From contig NC_051079.1 of NCBI RefSeq assembly GCF_004664715.2, forward strand, positions 54,502,503 through 54,566,502: a DNA stretch of 64,000 bases, read 5' to 3'. Below are positions 45,401-58,269 of the stretch, one piece after another; within the stretch, counting starts at the first letter, position 1, and every line of letters starts with the position of its first letter. Origin of the DNA: Peromyscus leucopus. Taxonomy: Eukaryota > Chordata > Mammalia > Rodentia > Cricetidae. The position numbers were made by a program, and so were the translations under genes. Under the pieces are notes generated by a model. That model was given only the letters and a program-made list of their open reading frames with translations, did no database searches and had not been told where the DNA came from.

Positions 45401-46719
45401 GAAAGAAATCAGCTCCATCAAAACTGACACAACATGGCCAAGGGCCATTGACTCTACTAAGAATAGTGAGTGTGCACAGAAAAAAATGGTTAAATGACCC
45501 AGAAAAAAAAGTAGAAATCACAGGATTTCAAAATTTTACACACACATCCAAACCCAAAGATATTCTCAAGGGGATTAATCAAGAATAATCATTTATCTAG
45601 GTTTTAAACAAACAAACAAAAACAAAACACCAGACTCTACAAGAAAATGTGACAATACAAAATACTCAAAACTATAGTTCCAAATTTTGCAAGTTTTCTG
45701 GATGTCCAGACTATCAGTCCAAAGGAAGGAAAGGCCTCCTTTAAGTTATATATGTAAGTTCTCAAATATTTTACCTACTGTGGACCAATTATCACGAAAC
45801 TATAAAACAGGATTTCCTTTGTACAATGGAGGAAGGACACTAAGAGAAAGATGGTTCAGGTCATCAGTGAACAGGGCATGAAAACATGAGACATGTAATA
45901 GAAATTCCAAGGCTAAGGATGAATATTGTCCAGCTGGCCTAGGAAACTGTTCATCTTGAACTAAGATGGGGGACATAACAGGTGTGGGGGAGCCATCTGA
46001 TAGCCAGGTGTATTTGTCCCATACTGAGAAGTTTACAATTCTATACTAGCATTTCAAGGAAGAAAGTTATTGAAGATATGTTGAAATACAAATGGAAGTT
46101 GAGGCAATTTACTCTAAAAAATATATTGAAAAAAATAACAGCATAAAACAAAATCCTATAAGAGATGACAATGTTTCTAATCTTATCATAGCATTATAGA
46201 CTCCATATTCTTTTTAAAAATAAAAAACATTTCTATTTATAGACTCCATATTCTTTTAAAAATAAAATAGAAAACATTTCAAAAGGAATATAAAATAAGT
46301 ACCAAAAAAAGGAGTCAAAATATAAAGATGACTTGAACCCTGAAAGAAGCCAAACATGCAGGGTAAGATCCATATTTCCATGACTTGTTACCAGTGTGCA
46401 CACAGGTCCATGCAACACAAAGAAGCTAAACCTCAAGCAAAAAGCCACAGTATCATGGGCTCCAAATCCTAGAAGATGAAGATTAATACTGTACACTAGT
46501 GGGAAAGGAAATCCATGAGGAAGACAAGCAATTCCAAAAGAAGAGTCCAAATAGCCCCCTTGACTGTCTTAGGGGGTTTGCCAAGCAAGCAAGAGCAGAG
46601 TGTGCACAGACAGGAAACCTGTAGCTTCCAAAAGGCAATGTTCAAGAGGCTGAGATAAGCTGCACAGGGACAGCATATGTGTGCAAAGAAAGCACCCAAC
46701 TGCACATCGAAGGCAGAAA
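45401..46719. other. No gene seen
   Basis: A-rich sequence continuing the target DNA of the provirus. It may belong to an old L1, but no motif is firm. Two near-identical stretches (AGACTCCATATTCTTTTAAA at about 46198 and 46240) form a short direct duplication of about 42-bp spacing. Confidence 0.4.
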
Positions 46720-47900
46720 GATGAACTTGGATCCCTCTTTCATACAATATGCAAAAATCAACACCAACTGGGCATTAATCCTTCCCAAAGATCAACCTAA
46801 ATGGAAGATCTAAACATGAGACACCCTGAAAAGCCAACAGAACAGCAAAACTCAGCAACTTCTGGTACAGTATCCAAAGCACACATGACTGGGGGGGGGG
46901 GAACAGACTGAATTTTATCAGTACACAAAAATCAAAGCTTAAAATGAAAAGTGTAGTCGAGGGGCAGAGACCGAACAAGCATTTATCTAACAAGGTGCTT
47001 GTGTCCAGAATAGTTTAAAGAATTTATACAACTTATTAACAGCCCCATTTTTAAATAGTCCAAGTGTCTGAATGAATGTATCTCCTAAGAAGATCTGCGA
47101 ATGGCCAATGAGCACACCCAATGGTGTTCAGCACCATTAGCAACAGGAGACAAAGACAAAAACATAGTGTGGTGCCCTCTGCACACTTGATGGAATAGCT
47201 CCAATCAAATTAAGGTGAATGCCAAGCAAATTGTAGAAAATTGAAATCTATATACATTCATGGTGGGAATGCAACACAGAAACAGCTTGGTGCTTCCTCA
47301 TAATGTGCAACCCAACTTCCATAGGGCCCAACACCTTCATTCTTAGAGAAGGACTCAGGAAAAGTGAAAACCTTTTATCCCCTTGAAAAAGTATGCATGG
47401 ATGGCCCCAGTTTTGGCCTATGACACTTCCTCCCTGTTGCATCCTTTCCAAACCCCCATAACCTCAGTCTGGGTTATGAACACAGCCAAGAGTTAAAGGG
47501 CAGTCTACAGGAAGCCTGGGCCAGTGTTCCTCAAGACTGACAATGTCTTTAAAAATAAAATAAAAACTGAAAAGTGCCTACATTTACAGGGCCACAAGGG
47601 ATGACAAGTAAATGTACTTTGGTGCCATGCATGGAATACTGAAACAGAAAAGGGACATTAATAGAACACCCTAGTAATAGCTAAACAAAGCCTATAATAG
47701 GCAGCAAGATATTCAGGTCAGAGTCTAAACTTTGGGAAATATGCCACAGGAATGTAAGACATTAACACATGAGACAATGGAATGAAGGATATATAGAAAC
47801 TCTATAGGTTCTTTCAAACTTTTATGTAAGCCTAAGATTCTTCCAAAACTCAAGTTGTATTTTTTCCCCCTTTAAGCAAGGTAACTAAATATAACCCTTT
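46720..47900 (+). mobile_element. Old L1M ORF2 end and 3' UTR
   Basis: Order: a TTCATACAATATGCAAAAAT block, CTTGTGTCCAGAATAGTTTA, CCATTTTTAAATAGTCCAAG, GAATGGCCAATGAGCACACC, ATTCATGGTGGGAATGCAAC, then a 3' UTR-like CTTTTATGTAAGCCTAAGAT. Heavily diverged; mammalian-wide age. Confidence 0.65.
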
Positions 47901-49145
47901 CCACAATATTGACTGCTGGAAGTCAGTGGTAAAACCTGTCCAAAATTCTTATCCTTCCATCTTAGAATATTACTCCAAAATATACATGAATTCAACTATG
48001 AAAGCCTCAAGGTACTGTTTCATGTATTTTTTTTTTTTTTATAAAACTACTCGACTGTAAGATATGCTTCGGAGAAGTGAAGTAAACCAGGAAGAGACCT
48101 CTGCACAGTGCCATCACTTTTACTCTTGTGGCTTAGAGTAATTAAACTTAATTAGTAATTAGAGTGATTAGGCTTAATTCCAGGATTAGACTGGAAATGC
48201 CCATTTGGAGAGTTCAGCACAGTTTTTCCACCTAAGAAATGAAGAAGGAAGACAGAGCAGAGCGGAAAATAAGAGGGCGAGAAAGTAAACACTTCCATGT
48301 CACCCGACAGAGTGTGGGTAGCCATGGTAAAATCTCCTGAGAAAAGATCACTTCAGAGTACCTGGATTGTATCCTCCTGGCCCAGGAGAGTCAGTAAGAC
48401 TTGCTATCTCTCAAGTTAAATTTCTGAGTCATATGTTCTAACTCAGGTATTTCAGTGGAGCAAGTCAATCGAATTCTTTGGCAAGTAGCCGAGTGCCCCT
48501 TTTTGCATGTGTACATTTTTGTTTTAAGACATATTCTTTGGGGATATTATGTGATGTGTCCCAGTTTCCCAATCTTTTTTTTTTTTTTTTAACAAACTCT
48601 AATACTTTTGTACCCCTCTTACACATCCCTCTAAGCCCCATCTGAGGGCTTCGGAACAACACCACAGTGACTGAGCAATTCACAACACCCACCCAGTCTG
48701 CCAAACAGATACCAGCTGGCCGCAACTCCCGGCTCCTACAACAGCGCTTCAGGAAACAGTCCCAACATGCCTCCTACCATAGGATAAACATCCAAAAGCT
48801 GTTGAAGTGAGCCCCAGGGAACATTGATGAGGTTGCTTCCATTTGTAAATGACTTAGTCTTTCCTCACCAGCCACTTTCCATACCTCCCCACCAGCGCTC
48901 AGCGCTGTCTACTTCTCTAGTCCATGCCAGCATTGGGAGTAAATAATTCTTTCTCCTTCACTCCAGTTCCTCTTATTACCATTAATCAGGAATTTTAATT
49001 ATAAAAGTCAATCAGTAATTGACCAGGATTGAAGAAGAGGGTCCAAAAAATAACCCCACAAAAAAAAAATATTTTCAAAAGATTCATATGGAACTTCTAT
49101 AGCTGAAAATTGATAATGTCTGAGGTTAAAACATCCTGGGTAGGA
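47901..49145. other. Unique DNA, no gene seen
   Basis: T run at 48028-48042 and another near 48574-48590. AATTAGTAATTAGAGTGATT near 48150 is a short self-similar AT motif. The minus frame at 48465-48725 has no motif. Confidence 0.45.
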
Positions 49146-49146
49146 G

Positions 49147-49375
49147 ATGGGGATGTAGCTCAGTTGGTAAAGTGTTTGGACAGCGTGTACAAAGCCCTAG
49201 GTTTGATTCCCAGTACCAGTACCAAGAAACAAGGCATGATGGTGCATGCCAGTAATCTCAGCACTTGGGAGGTAGAGGCAGAAGGATCGGAAGTTCAAGG
49301 TCATCCTCAGCCATATAGCAAGATTGAGGTCAGCCTTGAATACATGAGACCCTCTTTCAAAAGAAAACAAAAACA
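49147..49375 (+). mobile_element. B4 SINE (ID plus B1 dimer)
   Basis: ID-like left arm GATGGGGATGTAGCTCAGTT with GGTTTGATTCCCAGTACC, joined to a B1-like right arm: CAAGGCATGATGGTGCATGC, AGTAATCTCAGCACTTGGGA, GAGACCCTCTTTCAAAAGAA. The dimer defines B4. Confidence 0.85.
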
Positions 49376-49962
49376 AAAAACACTGAGTTGCAATTATCTA
49401 TCCCAGGAGAGTTTCCAGGCAGTTACACTGAGTGAAATGGGCAGTTCTCAAGTACCATGGTGTGAATGTGTTGGCTGCACAAGCAAACCATTCTGAAAGG
49501 ACAGAATTCCAGAACAGTGGTTTCTAGGGCTTGGGACTGGGAGATCTGAAGCCACATAGTAAAAACAAACAGAGCATACGCAGCACTTGGGGGAGGCGTC
49601 TCTCAAGAACACCGGAGGCTATGTCCCTGCCAGTGTCCTAGTTGCGGTGCTAGACGATCACTCTACAAAGATGCTGCCCTTGGTGAGCACTGAACCAAGT
49701 ATGGGAGTCATCAGCATTGATTCACAATATCATGTGGATCCGTGATCACCAATCACATTTTCAGCGCAAACAGAGACAGCCAATGCGGCATCACTACAAA
49801 CAACATCAGTGGGCTTTAATAAATAACCGAAGCTGTGAAAGCCGCAGAAAGAAAGAGACTGAAAAGTTAAGCAAAGGGCCAGTTAAGTCAGTATCAGAAT
49901 GCCTAAAAGAAGAATAGCATGGGAGTCTCATCCCACATGCACACACAAATTAAGGCTTCTGT

Positions 49963-50003
<41 letters not shown>

Positions 50004-51214
50004 CTGAGGAAATAATGGCCAAAATGTTTTCCAATTTTCCTGAAAACTACTCTTAACTCACAGAGCTAACAACTCAATGAACCCACATCCCCAGCACCAC
50101 ATCACATTCAAATTTCTCAAAGCCGGTGACAGACAGTTAGTTCTAAAAGCAGCCGGACTCATGAAGAGCTAAGTGCCAGGCCACTTCCCAGGACAGTCTA
50201 AAAGGCGGTTGGATCAAGGTAGAGGGAGAAGATGCAGGTGCAGTCCACCTCTCTCCAAGTGTCTTTCAAGAGCAAGGACAAAAATGAAGATGCTTTAAGA
50301 CATCCAACAGCTTAAAGAGACAAAAAAAAAAAAAAAAAAAAAAAAACCCTGAAGGAATTGATCATCAGAGCAGTGTTATAGGAAAGACGATGCTCCAGTT
50401 GGAGGTGCAAATGGCATGGGGAACCGGCTCTAATAAAGACCGTAGTAAATTGTGAACTTGTAGCTTAACATGACATGATTCCTCAGATTTTTTTCTAGCT
50501 TCCTGGAAGATAACTGAGTTTTTAAGGTAAAAAAATAATAATAATACTCATTGTAAAGCTTATGGCATTTCTAAACACCAAATCTACCGTAACGGCACAA
50601 AAACTGAAGACAGAAAGTGTCAGTGTGGAGTCGTAAAGTGCCTGCCCCAGCTGTTCATACACCACAGTCAACAAGTACAGACAGGGTGAGTTCCAACAAC
50701 AGTCTTGTCTGCTTAAAATTCTGGAGGCTAGAAATCTACAGTCAGAGCGCTGGGGGGTTGGACTCTGCTGAGGGCCCTTCCTGGCTTTCAGGCAGCCAAC
50801 TTCTCCCTGTATGGTGATCCTGTGACTTCTCCTGGGTGTACATGTAAAGTGAGAGAGCAAGCAAACTTTCTGGAGTCTTCTTTCACAGGGACACTAACCC
50901 TATCCTGATGGCCCCACCCTCACGAGTTCCTCTATCTCAAAGTACTTCCCATCACGTTTGTGGTTAGTGCTTTTAACCGCATGGACCAGGAGACACCACG
51001 TCCATAAGAGCTGCTGTTGGATGCATGATGTTTTCACCTTGTGTGAGGGGGGAAGGGACCACAGCAAGAGCACTAACCAGAGTAAGGTTGATCAGACAGG
51101 ACTGAAGATGGACGTTCTTTTATTGTTGTTGTTCTCTTTGGCTTTTTAATTCTCAGCTAAACTAAAGGAAGACCAAACGTGGAGAGAAGAGGAAATCTTA
51201 ACTAGATGAGAAAA
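49376..51214. other. Mostly unique DNA, no gene seen
   Basis: (CA)18 at about 49965-50001 and an A run of about 25 at 50322-50346. Overlapping frames at 50522-50860 carry no motif. Confidence 0.5.
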
Positions 51215-51310
51215 AAAGACAATGGTATGCTTAATCCTAAACACATCATCACATTAAACATAAGTAGTCTAAACATCCAATTGATTGCCAGCCGCTGTTG
51301 GAATAAGTAA
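51215..51310 (+). mobile_element. LINE-1 endonuclease-start fragment
   Basis: ACATTAAACATAAGTAGTCT, AAACATCCAATTGATTGCC matches the L1 ORF2 endonuclease start in diverged form. Later, 51640-51960 has loosely L1 3'-like wording. Both are weak. Confidence 0.4.
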
Positions 51311-52719
51311 GGGGAGAGTGGGCACAAAGGTAAGTTCTGTCAGTCTGATAGGATTTGAAATCACTATGGAAACAAACATCTGAGTATGGATGTCAACGGG
51401 TTTTCAGAGTTAGTTATCTGAGCCAACAACACATCCACAGGCTTGAAGCCAGAATGGGAGAAGAACGAACAAAAGAAAACTAGGTAAAATACTTGAACTT
51501 GCATTCCAAAAAAAAAAAAAAAAAAAAGAAAAGAAAGAGGGATAGACAAAAATAAATACATAAAAAAAGATCATCTCCTCACTAAAAAGCAAGAGTAAAA
51601 ATTAAAGAAACTGTAAGATACCATGTTATATCTCTAAGGAAAAAAAATGACATTGAGCAACAAAAATTATTGTAAGTAGTAGGGAATATAAGTTTGTGTC
51701 CATCTTGAAAAATAATTTACATTTCTTTCTAAAACTGAAAACCTATATGCTCTGAGATTCAATATTTCTCTGCTATCATATTTCTTGCCAAGTTCACCAA
51801 AAAAAAGGGGGGGGGCATGTGTGATTTCCTGTTTGTCATAGTCAGGGGATTTGTAAGCAAAATATTGTCACAAAACATACATAGCAGTGACAAGGAGCAG
51901 TGGCCACTGGCATAAGTGTGAAGTCTCAAGAGTATTCATTAAAAAAATGCTAACACTCAAAACTAAGTAACATACTGTTGAGAGACACAAATACAAGCGG
52001 AAAAGCCAAGTGTGACATTAGCTACCTCTGGTGGCCTTGTCCCATCTGCTAGATTGGTGCCCATGTCATACCAGTTGTTAAATATTTTGAAGATTAACCC
52101 TCAAAACAAACAATCAAAAAACACACCAAAGGCTAAGGGAATATAACCACAAGATTCAATTCCTACCCATTTCAGGAATGAACAGCAAGCAAAAAGCTTA
52201 AACAGCTGAGGTTTTAGGTAATTTCCTGTTGTCATATGTGTTTGAGGCTATGTTTTTTCTTCCTGATGTGTGCACACCACACCATACACCCACAGGTTCC
52301 TGTGCTCTGCCATTCCTGTCACTGTGACATCCCATCCTGCAGTAAAGGATAGACCGTGGCTTTAGAAATGACAGTGTATGGTTTCCATGTGGAGCCAAGG
52401 TCATACAAGACAAAATCTCATTGCTGTGTTGTAAGGCACTCTGAGAAGCCCTGTGGAGAGATTCATGGCTCAGGGAGCTAAGGATTCCCAGAACAGCTAG
52501 GGCTGGCTGGTTTCCAGATGTGAGGCATCTAGAAAATAGAGCTATGTGTCCAACGTTGATGCCTTAAACTTCATGAAGTGTCCACAAACATACAGCACCA
52601 GACAGCCCAGAGTTCTCTAATTCCTGACCCACCTAGGACAAGGGAGATAGCACTGAACTTTGGGTAACTGTTGTCAAAATAAGAAACAAATTTCAGAACA
52701 AGGAAAACCTAGAGTGGGC
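51311..52719. other. Old or unique DNA, no gene seen
   Basis: A run at 51508-51527, a G run at 51808-51816, possible L1 remnant at 51640-51960. No gene. Confidence 0.4.
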
Positions 52720-53078
52720 GCTCCAGCGTGGTCCTTAAGAGTCTCCCTGTGCTGAGGGCTCAGTCACCAATGTCTTGCACTATTGGGAAACACAAGTGCA
52801 GCATCATGGAAGAAGTCAGATCACTGAGGAGCGTGCCACTGAAGGGGACATTGGAACTCAGACCTAACTCTTTCTCTTGCACCTCTTGGAGCAGCTCAAC
52901 TCTGCCATGAGCACCTTGTTCACGATGTTTTCTGCATTGCCACAGGCCCACAAATGATGGAGCCAGCCAGCCACAGACTGGAGCTTCTGAAACTCGGAGC
53001 CAAAAGTATATCTCCCCACCTTGCAGATTTAATACCTCAGGTGTTTTGTCGCAGTGACAGAAAGCTGGCCACACCTAC
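52720..53078 (+). mobile_element. LTR-like repeat (MaLR style)
   Basis: CTCAGTCACCAATGTCTTGC entry, ATCATGGAAGAAGTCAGATC, then AAATGATGGAGCCAGCC and an end of TCAGGTGTTTTGTCGCAGTG ACAGAAAG form, as in mammalian MaLR-like LTRs. Confidence 0.45.
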
Positions 53079-55089
53079 ACCCTATGGATTGGACAGTGGG
53101 CGGAAGCTAGGCAGACCTCGAAGAGTAGCACTCACGGACTTTGAGGGAATTGTCAGCAAAACCTTAGTGACGAAAAGTCACCTGTAAGGGCACATGGGAG
53201 CTGAAGAGAGACTATTCAGGAGGCTGTGTCGTGGCAGAAAGCTTAACAACGATGCCATGTCCAGGATGAAGAAAGCACAAAACACACCTAATGAACTGGA
53301 CAGCCAGATTTTGGCCTCAGAACCACTGATATCTAACTGGTGGGGCAGAGACCAGCTGAAGGAAGAGCTGCCAAAAGGATTCAGGGACAGTTATGTTTGA
53401 AAATCTCCACCCTCTCCAGATGTGCAAAGGAAATTGTGAAATGGTTTTTGAGCAAAGATCTTTCCGGGAGCCCACGGATAAGACTCAGCTCTGAAAAGTC
53501 ACAGGTAGCACCTGCAAATCCCCTTCACCAGATCTCTGAGAACCTTGCAGCAAGCAGCAGGAAGCTCTGTGGATTGCAAAGGCGCTGCTAGCCTCCACCG
53601 CCTCATCAGCAGTCTGGGGTGAGGAGAGGCTTATTTTGAAGAACTCCTAAACATGACATTTGTCCCACAGAACTAGCCCGTTAAGCAGGAGATCCACAGG
53701 GCTGGGAGGGAATTTGACAGGAGTAGTCTGGAAAACCATGTGATGGACAAACAAAACCCACCAGTGAGAATCACGCAAAGATAAAGACCAGCGAGCGCAG
53801 TAAAAGAGACCGGAAGAGCTGCTTCTGTGTGACCCGGAGAGAAGTCTTCCTCAAGACACTATTTCAAATGTGGCCATGTGGACTTTGGAACTACCATAGC
53901 ACATGGGCTTCGGGTGACACTAGAAAAAGCCTGTGGCAATTACCTGCTGCATGTCCTCCACAAACACTCAGATGCGAGGAACTGGAACCCAGTAGCCTTA
54001 ATCACATCCTATCATCCTAGAGTTGCCTGAATGAGGATTTTAGTGAGATGAAATTCATGGAGGGGGAGAACTTGGGGTAGGGCGGGAGATACAAATTTGC
54101 CCATGGAAAGCACTAGGAGCTGGAAGGTGAGTTAAGGTACCAGTCCCCAATTTTCCTGGGTTCCTAGCATTCAGACCCTGTGGGCTTCTTCCACAGCATG
54201 GGGGTAGACAACAAACATTTCCACCTACTCTCATGCTTTCTTGAATTGCCCATTATTATTTATTCTCCTAAAAAAAAAAAAAAAAAAAGGAACTCGTCAC
54301 CAATCTTCCAGTGACCCATGTTAGCAAGGAAGTAACAGCACAAGAGGCAAGGACTCTTGCCAATGGCTAGCTGGTTTCAACTTTCCAGGTACATGAGACA
54401 TTCTGACACTGTTTTGAACATCCACCAAATATATAGGGTTAGTTGTGCCATAACAGATGTGTGATAGAGTTTAGAATGTGGAACTGGGATCACCAAAGAA
54501 CAAAAGTCTAAAATTGGAGATTTGGCAATGGGCAGAAGCCAAGATGTCTCCCCTACATGCCCTACCCTCGGCCTTGGCCCTCAGCTCCACTCCCTCATTC
54601 GCACTGGTACAAAGCCTTCCTCACAGTAGTGGGACCTGGACACATTCATTCCATTACAAATCTTTTCCAGAAGGAGGCGTCGTAAGGCACAGGCTAGAAG
54701 GAAACCACTAAGGGATTTGTAACTGAGGGCACCTTAGGATTCTGAGCTAGCTGATTTTTTGACATAAGTGAAATCATAATGAATTCCTACTCAAAAAATC
54801 CTGTTTTAAACTTAAAAAGTATACAACTTCTCAGGGCAAGAGTAAGGGATCTGTCCTTTTCATGTTTTTTGTTTTGTTTTGTTTTTTTAAGATCATTTTT
54901 AAGGGTTGCTATGGAAATTTTCATGTGTGGTTCCCAAACAAAAACACTACTCTGGTGAGAGGAAAAATGTAAAGCAGATGTCAACACATGAAGGAAAAAT
55001 GAAAATATTACTCCATTCCTAATCATATATACTGTAATAAAATGGATTTATTCATAATTCCATTTTAGTAACTGTATATAAAGTAAAAG
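53079..55089. other. Unique DNA, no gene seen
   Basis: GC-mixed with several short frames (53194-53400, 53340-53591, 53829-54020, 54478-54711), none with a recognised domain. A run at 54271-54288 and T/G-rich (GTTTT)n near 54867-54885. Confidence 0.4.
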
Positions 55090-55259
55090 GTTTTTTTAAA
55101 TTTATTTTTAATTAAAATAAAATTACATCATTCTCCCCTTCTCTCTCCAAGCCTTCCCATGTTCCCTGCTCCCTCTCAAATTCATGACTTCTTTTTCTGT
55201 AATTATTTTATATATATGAATAAATATATATAAATACAACCTACTGAGTCCATTTAATG

Positions 55260-55260
<1 letters not shown>
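55090..55260 (-). mobile_element. LINE-1 fragment, minus strand
   Basis: TTTTAATTAAAATAAAATTA, CATCATTCTCCCCTTCTCTC, CAAATTCATGACTTCTTTTT and AAATACAACCTACTGAGTCC match a rodent L1 segment in reverse orientation. A TG repeat follows. Confidence 0.6.

Positions 55261-55261
<1 letters not shown>

Positions 55262-55311
<50 letters not shown>
55262..55311. repeat. (TG)25 microsatellite
   Basis: Uninterrupted TG dinucleotides. Confidence 0.98.
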
Positions 55312-55313
<2 letters not shown>

Positions 55314-56515
55314 GGCTAACCACTTGGATTTCACAACCAATTAGGGGGTTATCCCTGAGGAAGACTAATTCTCCCTTTCCCAGCAGTTGTTAATGGTCTA
55401 TCAGACAAAGCCCATTACAGAAAGCCACAACTGGTCAAAATGCAGAGAACAGCTGATCTTGGTCGCCCAGCCCCAGCTTCACCTCCAACACAATCCCTAC
55501 ACCTATGGCTTGGGAAGTCAAGGGAGATCAAGAAGAAAGATTGTAAGAGCCAGAGGACCAGGAAGGCTGTTGTGAGATTGTGTCTTTTAGATGTCACAGG
55601 GAAGTGGTGCCCATGGGATTTCAACAATAAGGTTGCCTAAACAAGGCCTAAACAATGACAGCACCAGCTGAAAAGGCTTGGTGTTTCCTCTACCCTTCTA
55701 CCCACCACAGTGACACTAATAACTCTACTTCATGCCCTTTCCCAATCTTCACTTTTACATTTTATTCTTTGTTCATTTGCTATTACATATGACAGGATTT
55801 TGTTTTTTATGTCTCTATTACATATCATCCACAGTCTTTGAGGGTTTCTTAGATAATTTATAATCAGAAGGATAAAGAAAACAAGGGGTTCTATCGTCTA
55901 TAGGTACTTGAACACTTTTTTTGAGCCTACCCCTCCCTGAGTAATGAGGGGATAAGGTCTGAATGTGACTTTTCACATTGCTACCACACTCAGTGAGTGA
56001 GATCTTTTGGATGAACTTATAGGAGTGAACATCTTCCAACTCCTCTGTTCTCCTTGGAGGGGCTGGGGGTGTGAGACCCTCATGGCACAAAAGACCAACT
56101 GACCTCTCCAATCTCCATGCCAGGGCAGATCCTGGGTGCACATGAGCTGATTCTCTTGATTAAGTGGTCTGGTCCCACCCCTACAAGTCTTCTCTAGGGG
56201 AGCCCAAAGGGCTCTGCCACCTACCCTTGCTGATATTGCTTCCTATCTCCTGTCTCCTTGTTATGGTCCAGCCCTCACCCCATCACTGATCCAAGGAACT
56301 AACATGGACACTTAGAAGCTTCTGGGACAAGCTCTCAAGAAGACACAAGGGTTCACCCTGCATCCCAGCACTGGTTCCAACACATACCCAATGATGCTCA
56401 GCATGATGTAAACTTGTGTTACATTTCCCTTCATCCCTGACCCTCTCATGGAAATTTCTAATGGCAAGGAGACCACCTCACCTACAGTGGAGAGGTTTTA
56501 GCCAGCCTGTATTGA
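55312..56515. other. Unique DNA, no gene seen
   Basis: The minus frame at 55818-56141 (107 residues) shows no known motif. GC is moderate and no repeat is recognised. Confidence 0.4.
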
Positions 56516-56530
56516 GCGCGTGCGCGCGCA

Positions 56531-56589
<59 letters not shown>
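56516..56589. repeat. (CG)n-(CA)n alternating purine-pyrimidine tract
   Basis: GCGCGTGCGCGCGCATGCGC followed by a CG-rich bridge and about 24 CA units: 70 bases of nearly perfect purine/pyrimidine alternation, a strong Z-DNA-type sequence. Confidence 0.95.
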
Positions 56590-56590
<1 letters not shown>

Positions 56591-56897
56591 ATGGCCTTCT
56601 GTGTTGAGTTATATAGAACAAAACAGAAAGTTATCTGGGACAGAACCCAAGGGAGCAACTAAGGCAGAAGAATCCTTAATGCTGCACATAAATAATCAAA
56701 GGCAGCGGACATAGAGACCAGGAGGATTGGGAAAGGGGAAAGGACATGTGCACAGAAGGCATGAGCTTCCAACGGACCGTAGACCTCGGTCACATGCGGG
56801 TTGTGCGGAGCCTTGAATCGGGCCAGCTTCCAGAGTACACACAAGCTAGCCGTCCAGCTGCAGCACAGCATGGGGAGGGCCCTGTAGGGAAGGGAGG

Positions 56898-56924
56898 CTA
56901 TGACACTGTTTTCAAGAAACTTGG
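56898..56924 (-). other. Candidate short terminal exon, unverified
   Basis: On minus, a strong acceptor (pyrimidine-rich tract ending CTCTTTGGCAG) lies just before 56924. Read in phase 0, the eight codons PSFLKTVS are followed by TAG. Phase 0 is exactly what the upstream candidate exon (57171-57304) leaves. A second acceptor (CCCTTCCCTACAG) lies about 42 bases further on. Confidence 0.18.
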
Positions 56925-57170
56925 CTGCCAAAGAGCACGGGTGAGGAAGAGATGAGATGCTGAGTGAGAATCGCAAATCCATCATTCAGAAAGAGGAGCT
57001 TGCCTTTGGGGCGAATACTTAAGAGACTCAGTCTCTTATGTGACCCACAGTCTGAGTACATCTGCTCCCCACCCCCATAGCCCTTGTCTCCCTCTGTTCA
57101 AGAGGAGGGAGGCAGAGTCACTAGCTCAGACTGTGGCAGCCACATTGATAGAAGTAGGTAGCAGACTGAC

Positions 57171-57304
57171 CTGAGGGTCCAAGGAGATGCATGGCTTCTG
57201 GGCCGCGTGGCAGGCGGCACAGAACAGAACATACATGACAACCGCCAAGTAGTACCAGATGCCCAGGGTAACTTTGGCCAAGGCAAATTTAGGGGGACTG
57301 TAGC
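57171..57304 (-). other. Candidate exon with a membrane segment, unverified
   Basis: On minus: acceptor ACACACACCTTCTAG, then 134 nt, then donor CAG/GTCAGT. After two bases of a split codon it reads 44 residues without a stop: YSPPKFALAK, then a hydrophobic run (VTLGIWYYLAVVMYVLFCAA) long enough to span a membrane, then a Cys/His-bearing tail ending LDPQ. Codon use is GC-rich at third positions, unlike surrounding DNA. I do not recognise the family. The frame also continues open upstream of the acceptor. Could be chance. Confidence 0.25.
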
Positions 57305-57389
57305 CTAGAAGGTGTGTGTGTGTCCGATGCATTTCTGAACAAACCCAGCCACCGGATCTTACTATAGAGGCAGCCTTCATATCTGGCAA

Positions 57390-58269
57390 CTTGGTCTAAC
57401 AGTCAGTCCTGGCTGCCTGTCTTTACCACATGAGCTCCAGCAGCTCAGGTAAAGATACCACCTGCATTCTAAGCCCCTGTGAGGCAGGATGGTGCTACCT
57501 GCAACAGACAGAGAGCTGGAAGTCCTTAGAAATCATCTAGTCAAACGCCTGATTTTCCCACAGAAAAATTGTGGTGCAGACAAAGAGCCTGAACTCAAAG
57601 ACAGACTTCCTAAGCTTATCCCTCATGACTCCCCACTGGTAGTCTCAATGTGGTGAACACTACAGCCCTGGGCTTCAGGCTACCCCACCTGCTTCATTAA
57701 GCACCTGCCCTAGGTGAAGCTGTCAAGTAGAAATACCTGAATTTTTTAAAGCAACATGCCTCCCTACTTACTGACAAAACTCATAGCCTGGAGGTCACTC
57801 AAAAAACAATGACACCTTTGAGTTTTGAGGAAGCTGAATTTCTAGATTTGGGCAAAATAAGTTCTTCCCTAGTGTACAGTAGCAGCAGGATGCTGAACTA
57901 AACCAGCAGAGGGTGTGCTACATCACCCTATTTTCCCAGCACATCATGGGTTTAATGTGGTAAAAAACAGGCTTTAACCATCTCCCTAGCCTATAAATAT
58001 CAACAGTTTCCAATGGTTTATGCGCTTAGCTCCCTTCTTCCTAATAAAGAGGTCAAAAGGAAAACTGGCCTGTCTAAGAAGCACAGCTCAGCACAATATA
58101 TTTTTTTTTTCAAAAACTGAAGCCAAGCAGGTTGGAAAATATAATTCTGATGCCACAGCAAAAGAAAAAAATGTCCCAACTTTAAGGATGTGAATCGCTA
58201 ACTCAATGACTAGTTTTGAAAACTAACAAATGCATTATCTGTTAAGTAAGGGATAATTGTGTTACAATT
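57390..58269. other. Mostly unique; old MIR/L3-like trace
   Basis: At 57515-57625, AGAAATCATCTAGTCAAACG and GATTTTCCCACAGAAAAATT resemble the common mammalian old-repeat phrase (MIR/L3-like, minus sense). No gene. Confidence 0.4.

Noticed and set aside
52728..53074. Frames on both strands in this interval as a gene
   Set aside because: The DNA has MaLR-like LTR layout, including the typical 3' end.
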